Source of the DNA: Lentisphaeria bacterium
GTDB taxonomy: Bacteria > Verrucomicrobiota > Lentisphaeria > Victivallales > Victivallaceae
Assembly (NCBI GenBank): GCA_017507125.1
Contig: JAFWBQ010000059.1
Span: 1 to 34,209 of the forward strand
Length of the DNA: 34,209 bases
Reading direction: 5' to 3'
Below, in pieces: positions 15,215-22,967 of this stretch (positions are counted from its first letter, which is position 1; each line of letters begins with the position of its first letter). The notes under the pieces were generated by a model. That model saw nothing but the letters and a program-made list of their open reading frames with translations. It did not search any database and was not told the origin of the DNA. Position numbers and translations under genes: made by a program.

Positions 15215-16792
15215 TCAGGCATTTTCGCCTTGTTCAGCCGTTGTTTCCGGGGTTTTGTCACTGACTTTCCCCAGATATTCCGGCAGTTCCAGCCCTGCCA
15301 TTTTTGCCACATCATGCAGGGGAGGCAGACTGCCCATCATGCCGGAAAGGAAATTGGCAGTGGAACTCTTGCCGTTGGCATTGCTCCCGCCATCCCAGAC
15401 AGTGACCTTGTCGATCCGGATATTCTTGATGGCTTCGGTCTGGAGCGCCACGATCTCCTGCAATTTTTCAATGAGCAGCATCTGAGAAGCAGCTCCCGCA
15501 TCAGAGTTGCAGGATTCAATGATCTTGCGGTAACCTTCACCCTTGGCGGCAAGGATCTCAAGATTACCTTTTGCTTCGGCGGCAAGTTTGGCGTAGATGG
15601 CGTCCGCTTCACCCTGAGCCTCACGGCGGAGTCTTTCAGCCTCGGCTTCAGCGGCGATGGTGATCTGCTGTTTGGCGATCTCGGCGGGCACGATGACTTC
15701 AGCGCGCTGACGTTCCGCTTCCATGCCGGCGCGGGACTTCTGAGCCTCAGCTTCAGCTTCAAAGCGTGCCTTTTCGATCTGTGCCTGAGCGATCTGTTTG
15801 GCGGCTTCGGCGCGGCGATAGGCTTCGGCTTCAGCTTCACCGCGGGCGGCGTTGGAGCGGGCGATCTCAATGGCGGCGAGGTTTTCGCCCTGAGTGGCGG
15901 TGGCGTCGGCCTGTTTCACAGCGATACGCTGTTCTCTCTGGGCGTCAGCTTCACCGGCGGCGGCTTTGGCATTTGCCTGTGAGACGGCGATACGCTGATC
16001 CCGCTGGGCGTCGGCTTCACCGGCGGCGGCAAGGGCGTTTGCCTGAGAGACGGCGATACGCTGTTCACGTTCAGCGTCGGCGACACCGGCGGCGGCTTCG
16101 GCGTTGGCCTTGGAAACGGCGATGGATTCATTTTTACTTGCTTCGGCGGAACCGATACTGCCCTTACGGGTCTCTTCGGCGACGTCGATCTTCGCCTGGT
16201 TGATGGCGCCTGCGGCGGCGCGCTGTCCGATAGCTTCAATGTATCCGGAGCCGTCGGTAATGTCGGTAATATTGACGTTGAGCAGCACAAGGCCCAGTTT
16301 TTTCAATTCTTCAGCCACGTTGGCTTCAACGGAGCGCAGAAAGGATTCCCGGTCGGCGTTGATCTCTTCGATCATCATGGAGGCGATGACCAGACGGAGC
16401 TGTCCGAAAATAATATCTTTGGCAAGGTCGGCAATGGCGTCGGGAGTCAATCCCAGCAGACGGTCGGCGGCGTTGCCCATGAGAGCGGGATCGGTACTCA
16501 CACCCACGGTAAAGACAGAGGGCACACTGATACGGATGTTCTGCTTACACAAAGCATTATCCAGATTGACGTTGATCTGCATGGGGCGCAGAGAGATGTA
16601 TCCGTAATCCTGAAGAATGGGGATCACCATCTTGGCGCCGCCGTGGATACACAGTGATGCCTGCTGTCCGCGGATCTTACCGAAAATAACCAGGATCCTG
16701 TCTGAGGGACATTTTCTGTACCACGAAAGGCAGGTAATCAAAAGCATAAGCACAAAGACCGCTGCTGCAACACAAAGAATGATCATTGTCAT
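15215..16792 (-). CDS. Flotillin/SPFH-domain membrane scaffold protein
   Basis: This 525-residue protein has an N-terminal membrane segment (IILCVAAAVFVLMLLITCLSW), an SPFH domain (about 30-210, with CPSDRILVIFGKI and IRISVPSVFTVGV), and a long Ala/Glu-rich coiled-coil region. The coiled coil contains four 22-residue repeats encoded by a strict 66-bp period (about 15905-16170). The C-terminus, ending GENA, is less ordered. Flotillins assemble in the inner membrane and organise membrane domains. AAGGAG sits 5-8 nt before the ATG. The NfeD-like gene ends 37 bp upstream on the same strand, the usual partner pair (compare YuaF-FloT), so they share the promoter at 17418-17446. Confidence 0.93.
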   Translation of the reverse strand: MTMIILCVAAAVFVLMLLITCLSWYRKCPSDRILVIFGKIRGQQASLCIHGGAKMVIPILQDYGYISLRPMQINVNLDNALCKQNIRISVPSVFTVGVSTDPALMGNAADRLLGLTPDAIADLAKDIIFGQLRLVIASMMIEEINADRESFLRSVEANVAEELKKLGLVLLNVNITDITDGSGYIEAIGQRAAAGAINQAKIDVAEETRKGSIGSAEASKNESIAVSKANAEAAAGVADAEREQRIAVSQANALAAAGEADAQRDQRIAVSQANAKAAAGEADAQREQRIAVKQADATATQGENLAAIEIARSNAARGEAEAEAYRRAEAAKQIAQAQIEKARFEAEAEAQKSRAGMEAERQRAEVIVPAEIAKQQITIAAEAEAERLRREAQGEADAIYAKLAAEAKGNLEILAAKGEGYRKIIESCNSDAGAASQMLLIEKLQEIVALQTEAIKNIRIDKVTVWDGGSNANGKSSTANFLSGMMGSLPPLHDVAKMAGLELPEYLGKVSDKTPETTAEQGENA

Positions 16793-16829
16793 AAAAACGC
16801 TCCTTTTTTTATTTGAATTGTTTTGGATC

Positions 16830-17372
16830 TCAGATTCTTTTTTCCACCCGGTAAAGGTTGTTGCCCAGGTGTTCTTTCACTGCCACAGGAGTTCCTGTTT
16901 CAAGAGCCTCTGCAGAAACGGCCTGAACCGTCACCGTGGAGTTGGGAAGAGTGACAGTGACCTGTCCGCCGGACTGATTGCCGCCGGGGAGAGAAAGATA
17001 AACTTTTCCGGGGCATCCAACGAGAGATTCGGGTTTTACATTTCCGGAGTGCTGCAATTTGACGATCATGGCAATGACTCCTGCGGTGACGAACATCATG
17101 ACAACTCCGCAGAGCACGGCAAGGAACCAGCCGCCCCATCCGGCATTTTTAAAACAGAGTCCGCCCAGTCCGTAAAAGGTGACAAAGGCGATGAGACCTT
17201 TAACAGAAAGAACACTCACCTCTCCGATGCCGCCGTCATGGACTTCACAGTCACAATCGGCATCGTGGCCGAACCCCACAAAGGTCAATATGGACATGAG
17301 AATAAAAAGTGAACCGCCGAATATGGCGCAGAAAAGATAGCTGTTGGTGAAAATGTTCAGCAGATTTCCCAT
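16830..17372 (-). CDS. NfeD-like membrane protein (flotillin partner)
   Basis: The 180-residue protein has three membrane segments (about 13-35, 56-74 and 81-107) and a soluble beta-rich C-terminal domain (about 118-180) with LVGCPGKVYLSLPGG and ending NNLYRVEKRI, the OB-fold seen in NfeD proteins. It probably stabilises or assists flotillin in the inner membrane. GGAGG lies about 7 nt before the ATG. It heads a two-gene operon with the flotillin. A short insert GHDADCDCEVHDGG after the first membrane segment is Asp/Cys/His-rich and could bind metal, which is not standard for the family. Confidence 0.88.
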   Translation of the reverse strand: MGNLLNIFTNSYLFCAIFGGSLFILMSILTFVGFGHDADCDCEVHDGGIGEVSVLSVKGLIAFVTFYGLGGLCFKNAGWGGWFLAVLCGVVMMFVTAGVIAMIVKLQHSGNVKPESLVGCPGKVYLSLPGGNQSGGQVTVTLPNSTVTVQAVSAEALETGTPVAVKEHLGNNLYRVEKRI

Positions 17373-17417
17373 AGCTTGCCCTCCCGGAAAACAGATCTTT
17401 TACAGACGAACTGTGTT

Positions 17418-17446
17418 AATATAGTCCCTTAACTTTTCCTTTTCAA
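17418..17446 (-). promoter_or_regulatory. Promoter of the NfeD-flotillin operon
   Basis: On the minus strand TTGAAA (17441-17446), 17-bp spacer, TATATT (17418-17423), 46 bp before the ATG at 17372. Confidence 0.8.
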
Positions 17447-17488
17447 GGAAGAAGAGCAAAAAAAAGAGAAAAAAAAATGTTGTCCAAT

Positions 17489-17517
17489 TTGACTTGAGTC
17501 CAATGGGATATTATAGT
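17489..17517 (+). promoter_or_regulatory. Promoter of the metallophosphoesterase gene
   Basis: TTGACT (17489-17494), 17-bp spacer, TATAGT (17512-17517). The predicted start is near 17524, about 40 nt before the ATG. Confidence 0.75.
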
Positions 17518-17563
17518 ATGGCGGAAGAAAAAAATCCACATCTGCCAAAAGAAAGTCTCTTGT

Positions 17564-19231
17564 ATGAAAAACGCCTCTTCTGTACTCTATGAAAAAAACC
17601 ATCCGGCCATGCTGCGTTTGTATTATGACGGCCCTGTGCCTTTGAACTTCTGCAATCCCTGGTTCAGAGAAACAGAGAAAGGGAAAAGCTATCCTTTCAA
17701 GTGTTCCGGAACGGTCAAACTTCCCTCCGCAGGTAAAATAAAACTCACCACCGTTTTCACCGCCTCCGGCAAAGGCAGTGCTGTCATCGGCGCGGGGTGC
17801 CCGAGACACTTTGAAGTTTTCTGCAACGGCAGACTCTGCTGCTCCACCTTGACCGAAGGGACTCTTTACGATGCCCTTGCTCCGGAAAACCATGTGTTCC
17901 CCGTTCCTGTAAAAGCGGGAAAAAACACTCTTGAGTTCTTCATTGAGCCGGGGCCCCGCTCCACCCCTTTCTGCTGTGGCGTTTTGGGGAAAGAGGCTTT
18001 GAAGCTCCCCATGCTTCTCTATCCCCCTGTCCACACCCATCCGGGGGAGCGTACTCTTACTGTCATCGCCCGCACCATGGGCAATATCGGATGCGGCATG
18101 GAGTACCGTGAAAAGGGGAGCGCTCAATGGGATCTTCTCTGGGATCACCGGGCGGGAGTGATCCGCCGCAGAACTCTCCACAAATTCTTTCTTGAAAACC
18201 TGACTCCCGGAGCACTTTATGAGTACCGCATGGTCATGATCGATCCCAAAGATCCTGACAAAAAAAGGCGAACCCGGCTTTTTTCCTTCACAGCGCCCCC
18301 TGACAAAAGCAAAAAGGACTGCACTTTCTTTTTTACCGCTGATCCCCAATTTGAACCGGAACGCCAGCGCGGACTTCTGGGAGGACTCCTTGATGCAGCA
18401 GCGGGGAAAGAGTGTGACTTTCTGGTTTTCGGCGGCGATATAAACTCCCGCTATTCCAATTTGCACGTGGAAAAGGATCTTCTGGGTACAATTCAGAAAC
18501 ACGCCTCCCCGGGGAAGACCGTGATCATGCTCAGAGGCAACCATGAGCTCCGGGGCCCTGAACCCGATGCTTTTGCCGACTTCTGGGGCGACAGCCATAA
18601 CTGTACTTACGGCATGTTCCGGTATGGGGATACGGCATTTCTTGTGCTGGATGCCTGGGAAAACCGTCCCTCCGATCATCCCAGAAGCAAATATTACAGC
18701 CGCTACAATCTTGACGACCTTTTCAAGGAGGAGGAAAAAGCCTTTATCCGCACTGCCGTGAACTCCCCTGATTGGCAGAACGCCCGGCGCCGCATCGTCA
18801 TGGCACACGGAGCGCCTTTTTCACACTATGACAAAGCCGATACCATGTTCCGTTTTCTTCAGGAGCTGACCGATGAGTTTTTCTGCGGCAAAGAACCTTT
18901 TTCCAAGGTCCATCTGTGGTTTGCGGGACACACCCACATCTACACAAGGAGCCTTCCTTTGAGTTCTGAGATCGCCGCCTTTGCGCCGCCCCGCGCTCCG
19001 GGGAAGTCAGGGGAACAATACATCTTCCCGGTGTTCACCGGCTGCGGCCCCAACAAGAAAGGTTTGCCGCAACTTTCCGGATTCAAGACGGAGTGTCATG
19101 AAGACGGCACTATCACAGTTTCGTCGATCCTGCCCGACGGAACTGTTTTTGAAAAAATCCAGATCAATGAGGATCACTCAGTAAAAGAGCTGATCTCCCT
19201 GCCGCATTTCATCCCTGAACCGGAGCTTTGA
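17564..19231 (+). CDS. Purple-acid-phosphatase-like metallophosphoesterase
   Basis: This 555-residue protein begins with about 255 residues of beta-rich sequence, the second half resembling a fibronectin III-like domain (LTVIARTMGNIGCGMEYR, NLTPGALYEYRM). A calcineurin-type phosphoesterase domain follows, with all five metal motifs: TADPQ (Asp260), GGDINS (Asp292), RGNHE (Asn326, His327), MAHGAP (His415), AGHTH (His456, His458). The family hydrolyses phosphate mono- or diesters with two metal ions. There is no signal peptide, which is unusual for a purple-acid-phosphatase-type protein. The ribosome site is weak, but the promoter placement supports this start. Its 3' end overlaps the convergent mutY gene by 58 bp. 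A 459-codon frame opposite it is a shadow. Confidence 0.9.
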   Translation: MKNASSVLYEKNHPAMLRLYYDGPVPLNFCNPWFRETEKGKSYPFKCSGTVKLPSAGKIKLTTVFTASGKGSAVIGAGCPRHFEVFCNGRLCCSTLTEGTLYDALAPENHVFPVPVKAGKNTLEFFIEPGPRSTPFCCGVLGKEALKLPMLLYPPVHTHPGERTLTVIARTMGNIGCGMEYREKGSAQWDLLWDHRAGVIRRRTLHKFFLENLTPGALYEYRMVMIDPKDPDKKRRTRLFSFTAPPDKSKKDCTFFFTADPQFEPERQRGLLGGLLDAAAGKECDFLVFGGDINSRYSNLHVEKDLLGTIQKHASPGKTVIMLRGNHELRGPEPDAFADFWGDSHNCTYGMFRYGDTAFLVLDAWENRPSDHPRSKYYSRYNLDDLFKEEEKAFIRTAVNSPDWQNARRRIVMAHGAPFSHYDKADTMFRFLQELTDEFFCGKEPFSKVHLWFAGHTHIYTRSLPLSSEIAAFAPPRAPGKSGEQYIFPVFTGCGPNKKGLPQLSGFKTECHEDGTITVSSILPDGTVFEKIQINEDHSVKELISLPHFIPEPEL

Positions 19232-20232
19232 AGAAGTTTCTTCAAAACCTTTTTCATCAAGGTGGAAAAGGCGTAAAGCTCTGTTTCGCCGGGGGTGATC
19301 CAGACGCCATGTGCGGTAAACGCCTCAGGGAAAGGGGGAACTGCCTTGAAAAACTTGAGTTCAAGATCCATGTGAGTAAAGATATGGCGCACAGAAAGTT
19401 TCATCTCCTCCCACTTGGTTTCAAAGGGAAACACCCCCTCTTCATTCCAGGGGAGTTCCCACAATCCTGAAAGCAATCCCCTGCCGCCGCGTTTGCGGAT
19501 AAAAAGTTTCCCATCGGGCGAAAGAAGAATAAAAACGCCCCCCTGCTTCTTTTTCTTCTGACTTTTTTTCAACTGCGGTATGCGCTCTGTCAAATGGCGT
19601 TCCCGGGCAATACACTTGGCAGCCCACGGACAACGGTCACATGCGGGCGCCTGAGGCGTACAGACCGTTGCGCCAAGATCCATAATGGCTGAAGCGTAAT
19701 CCGCACTCCGGTCAGCGGGGGTGAGAATTCCTGCAAAGGGAGCGATTTTTTCCCGGGTCACTTCTCCCTCAATGCCGTAACGCCGTGCCAATACCCGCAT
19801 GACGTTGCCGTCAATGACGGTTTCAGGCATATTGAATCCGAAAGCGCAGAGGCTTGAGGCGGTATAGGGGCCGATGCCGGGCAGTTTCAGAAGTTCCTCC
19901 CGGTCGGCGGGGAAACGGGCTGCAAACTTTTCCGCCACCACGCCGGCGCACTGGTGCATTTTTTTGGCTCTGGTGTAGTACCCCAGCCCCTGCCAGAGCA
20001 AAAGCACATCATCCAACGGCGCCGCGGCAAGAGTACGGAGATCGGGAAAACGCTTCATCCATCTTTCAAAGTAGGGGATCACAGTTTTGACTGTGGTCTG
20101 CTGGAGCATGATCTCAGAGACCCAGACGGCGTAGGGATCGGGATGCGCCCCGCCCCGTACCCGCCAGGGAAGAACTCTTCCGTTTTCATCGTACCATGCC
20201 AGAAGAAGTGCTGTTTCAAGCAGTTGTTCCAT
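19174..20232 (-). CDS. mutY: A/G-specific adenine glycosylase MutY
   Basis: MutY removes adenine mispaired with 8-oxoguanine. The 352-residue protein has the catalytic-region SEIMLQQTTV (Glu40), the helix-hairpin-helix LPGIGPYTASS, VIDGNVMRVLARR with the catalytic Asp, the 4Fe-4S cluster motif CTPQAPACDRCPWAAKC, and a NUDIX-like C-terminal domain (GVFILLSPDGKLFIRKRGG). ATG at 20232 is used; an in-frame TTG at 20241, which overlaps the upstream gene's stop, would add three residues, and neither has a good ribosome site. It is the last gene of a five-gene operon of sugar-related enzymes, an odd place for a repair gene, and its 3' end overlaps the convergent phosphoesterase. Confidence 0.95.
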   Translation of the reverse strand: MEQLLETALLLAWYDENGRVLPWRVRGGAHPDPYAVWVSEIMLQQTTVKTVIPYFERWMKRFPDLRTLAAAPLDDVLLLWQGLGYYTRAKKMHQCAGVVAEKFAARFPADREELLKLPGIGPYTASSLCAFGFNMPETVIDGNVMRVLARRYGIEGEVTREKIAPFAGILTPADRSADYASAIMDLGATVCTPQAPACDRCPWAAKCIARERHLTERIPQLKKSQKKKKQGGVFILLSPDGKLFIRKRGGRGLLSGLWELPWNEEGVFPFETKWEEMKLSVRHIFTHMDLELKFFKAVPPFPEAFTAHGVWITPGETELYAFSTLMKKVLKKLLQSSGSGMKCGREISSFTE

Positions 20233-20237
20233 ACTCT

Positions 20238-21296
20238 TCAAAGAAAGCTGATAAGTTTTTCCTGAGCCTCACTGGGTACGCCGGTGTCTGTTTGATATCC
20301 GGACGCCCGCAGCGACACCTCATGGACAAGGAGGTCGTGTTCAAAAGAGTAAGGAGCTTTTATTTCGCCCCGGATCATGGCGGCAAATTCCCTGAGCTGA
20401 TCTTCGTAACGGTCCCGCACAAGGGGCATGGGAACTCTGTGGCATCCTGCAGAAAACGCTTCATTCCCCTCTTTGAGGATCAGTTCCAACTCCCAGGGGG
20501 CGTTGAAAAGTTCAAGGGGCGACAATTCGATAAAGCCTTTGGTGCCGCAGATCCTGAACCGGCGCTTTGGGATCCCCCGGGGGGCATGAGCGCTTGCCTT
20601 GAAAACGGCTGTTGCGTGGGGATATTCAAGAACGCTCATGCCGCTGTTATGGAGTGCGGGATCCACTCCCGGTGTAGATCTGAGAAAGGTGGTCACTTTC
20701 TCAGGCTTCCCCAGAAGCGTCACAAAGAAGTCAAAGAAGTGGCATCCCAGATTGTAGACGATCCCCCCTTTGAACTTCCCCAGATAGCGGTCATAGGCCT
20801 CATCGCCGTAATCGTGGTTCATATCCGCCTCAACTTCAAAGATCTCACCGAGCCAGCCCTTGCGGAGAGCCTCTATGCAGAACTTGAAAGCGGGATTGTT
20901 CCGGAACATATATCCCATCTGGAAGGGGATATTTTTTCTTTTGCATCCTGAAAGAAGTTCTCTGTAAAGCTCAAAGTCGATCCCGGCAGGTTTATCCATG
21001 TGCATGGGGATCCCCCGTTTCATGCACTTCATGGCAATGGGCACAAGTTCATTATTGGGAACCTCAATGGTGACAGCATCAAGTCCGGGGAGTTCAAGAG
21101 CCTCTTCAAGGGAAAAGGAGGGGAACTTTTCATAAAGCTCCATCCGGGGCTCTTTGTAAAAGGGCGTTTTCACAAAGGCGCGGTCATCAACGAAGCCTGC
21201 GATCTCAAACACATCCTCCAGAAGCTGCAGGGAGGCAAATTTTCCCGGCGCGTGTTCATGGGTGATACCGATTTGAACGATCTTCAACTTTTTCAT
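20238..21296 (-). CDS. Gfo/Idh/MocA family oxidoreductase
   Basis: The 352-residue protein opens with KLKIVQIGITHEHAPGKFASL, a variant of the NAD(P)-binding strand-loop-helix, followed by DAVTIEVPNNELVPIAMKC and the family's MHMDKPAG (the EKP-like motif with catalytic Lys). The C-terminal half has GGIVYNLGCHFFDFF, the catalytic His-containing GG...D-x-G-x-H-x-x-D-like helix, with Cys and Phe at two common positions. Such enzymes oxidise or reduce sugar-like substrates. A run of six Gs, about 5 nt before the ATG, is the ribosome site. The neighbours (CocE-type hydrolase 32 bp upstream, mutY overlapping downstream) place it in the operon starting at 26255. Confidence 0.92.
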   Translation of the reverse strand: MKKLKIVQIGITHEHAPGKFASLQLLEDVFEIAGFVDDRAFVKTPFYKEPRMELYEKFPSFSLEEALELPGLDAVTIEVPNNELVPIAMKCMKRGIPMHMDKPAGIDFELYRELLSGCKRKNIPFQMGYMFRNNPAFKFCIEALRKGWLGEIFEVEADMNHDYGDEAYDRYLGKFKGGIVYNLGCHFFDFFVTLLGKPEKVTTFLRSTPGVDPALHNSGMSVLEYPHATAVFKASAHAPRGIPKRRFRICGTKGFIELSPLELFNAPWELELILKEGNEAFSAGCHRVPMPLVRDRYEDQLREFAAMIRGEIKAPYSFEHDLLVHEVSLRASGYQTDTGVPSEAQEKLISFL

Positions 21297-21328
21297 ACGT
21301 CCCCCCTTTTTTTGATGAAATTTATACC

Positions 21329-22960
21329 TTATCTCTCAAAGAGAATAAGCTCTGAAGTCCCCGTAAAAACGGTATTGCGGGCAATGGCACACTCAGCGAT
21401 TTCCCAGAAATTTCCCTTTTTGTTGCGGTGAGGCAGAAAATAGGGCCAGCATGAAGAACTGATATCCAGCCGCAACTGTTCCCCCGGTGCAAGTTTGAAA
21501 GCATTGGGCGCAAAATTCAGTACCAGCTCCACTGGAGTACCCGGAACGTAATCCGGATACTGCCCTGCGACGGAAACGATATCATCACGCATACAGAAAC
21601 ATTTTCCCTCTTTGTTCACATAGCTCAACCGGGCATAGAAACAGGTGTCTTCACAGTCGGAGCGCACCTTGAGTTTCACCTTGCCCCCTCCCTGAAAGGT
21701 CATGTCGCGCTCAAGAGGTGCAGAGAGGAAAGAGATGATATCATACCGGGAGTCCGGCGCATCCTGAAGCTGCTGACCGCCGAAGTTGTTGCAGCATCCC
21801 CCTTTGAATGGTGCGGGGGCATAGGGATTGTAGGTGTAGGTGATCTCTTTCTCCTCCCCGGAGGCGGCATCAAGAGTTCCGGGATTGAGTTTCAGGACAA
21901 CTTTTTTCTCCCCGTCTGTCAAATGGGGAGCTGTGCGCCAGATCCCCTCATGCTGGGCGTGCCAGGTGATGTTGCCCGGAGTGATGAATCCGGGTGTCCG
22001 TTTTTCCCTGAGCGCTTTCAGATACTCCACCTTGAAATTGGGCCATACACTTTCGATTTTCCCGTTGGCATAGGGTACAACGGGCTCAGCGGCTCCCCGG
22101 TAGTTGTGGTCAAAAGGGGTCACCAGCAGAGCGCAGCGGGCGCGGCTCTCAGGGGAAAGATTTTCCCACATATCCAGGACGCCCTCTGTGTAGATGTCAT
22201 AGAAAGAGGTGATGAAAAGCACAGGAAACTTCAGACCGTCAAGGGCCTTTTTGAAATGTCCGCCCCCGTCGGGGGTCTCCCAGAAAGGATCGGCGGGGTC
22301 AGGGTGACGGAACTCCTCACTCATAAAGGGGGCCTCTTCGCCGAAAACCGCCCGGGGGAACTCCGTAAGGGGCAGGATCCTGAAAGAGTCTTCGGTAAAG
22401 TTCTTTTTCAGGAGCTGTTTCTTTTTATACATCCTGACCGCCCATGAACCATGGAGTCCGCACTTGTAAAATCCGTTGCGGTAAAGGATGTTGTAACGGT
22501 TGCAATCCTGAACGTCAAGAACAGCGCCTTTGATATCATCTTCTGCCGCATCCATCCAGGCAAAATGGACGGATGAAAGGTAACTCCCCCCCGAAAGGTA
22601 GATCTCATTGGCATAAAAAGGCTGCTGCCGGATCCAGTCAAGGAGTGCAAGACCGTCTTCTCTTTCGTTGTTATAGGGGATGCACTCCCCTTTGCTTCTG
22701 CCGCATCCCCGGCAGTGCTGATAGACCAGAGCAAATCCGGCGCGGAGCAGTTCTGCAACAAAGCCGGTATGCAGCTCAGGCGGGGGAGCCTCTGTTTCAT
22801 AGGGGCAGCGGATGACCACCACAGGCCCTTTAAAATCCTCTTCCGGGGTAAAAAGTTGAGTAAAAATCTCCACACCGTCCCTTGCAGGCAGCATAAATTC
22901 TTTATATTCAACTTCAAAACGTTTCCAGAAAGGAAACAGAGATTCCATCTGTGCTTTCAT
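21329..22960 (-). CDS. CocE/NonD family hydrolase (X-Pro dipeptidyl-peptidase-like)
   Basis: The 543-residue protein fits the CocE/NonD and PepX C-terminal-type family of serine hydrolases. The alpha/beta-hydrolase part (about 20-310) has RDGVEIFTQLFTP, the strand VVVIRCPYET, YQHCRGCGRSKGE, and the likely triad Ser126 in GGSYLS, Asp255 in FYDIYTEG and His285 in FDHNYRG. A jelly-roll domain typical of the family follows (about 345-543). These enzymes cleave esters or Pro-containing peptides; the substrate is not predictable. There is no signal peptide. The gene starts 7 bp after the upstream glycosidase-like gene, with only a distant GGAG (13 nt), so translational coupling is likely. Confidence 0.9.
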   Translation of the reverse strand: MKAQMESLFPFWKRFEVEYKEFMLPARDGVEIFTQLFTPEEDFKGPVVVIRCPYETEAPPPELHTGFVAELLRAGFALVYQHCRGCGRSKGECIPYNNEREDGLALLDWIRQQPFYANEIYLSGGSYLSSVHFAWMDAAEDDIKGAVLDVQDCNRYNILYRNGFYKCGLHGSWAVRMYKKKQLLKKNFTEDSFRILPLTEFPRAVFGEEAPFMSEEFRHPDPADPFWETPDGGGHFKKALDGLKFPVLFITSFYDIYTEGVLDMWENLSPESRARCALLVTPFDHNYRGAAEPVVPYANGKIESVWPNFKVEYLKALREKRTPGFITPGNITWHAQHEGIWRTAPHLTDGEKKVVLKLNPGTLDAASGEEKEITYTYNPYAPAPFKGGCCNNFGGQQLQDAPDSRYDIISFLSAPLERDMTFQGGGKVKLKVRSDCEDTCFYARLSYVNKEGKCFCMRDDIVSVAGQYPDYVPGTPVELVLNFAPNAFKLAPGEQLRLDISSSCWPYFLPHRNKKGNFWEIAECAIARNTVFTGTSELILFER

Positions 22961-22967
22961 AAAAATT

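Noticed and set aside
15919..16130. CRISPR-like regular repeats
   Set aside because: The 66-bp period is in frame in the flotillin coding region and encodes a coiled coil; there are no unique spacers.
17429..18808. 459-codon minus-strand frame
   Set aside because: It is opposite a metallophosphoesterase with all five metal motifs, and its own protein shows no recognisable domain.
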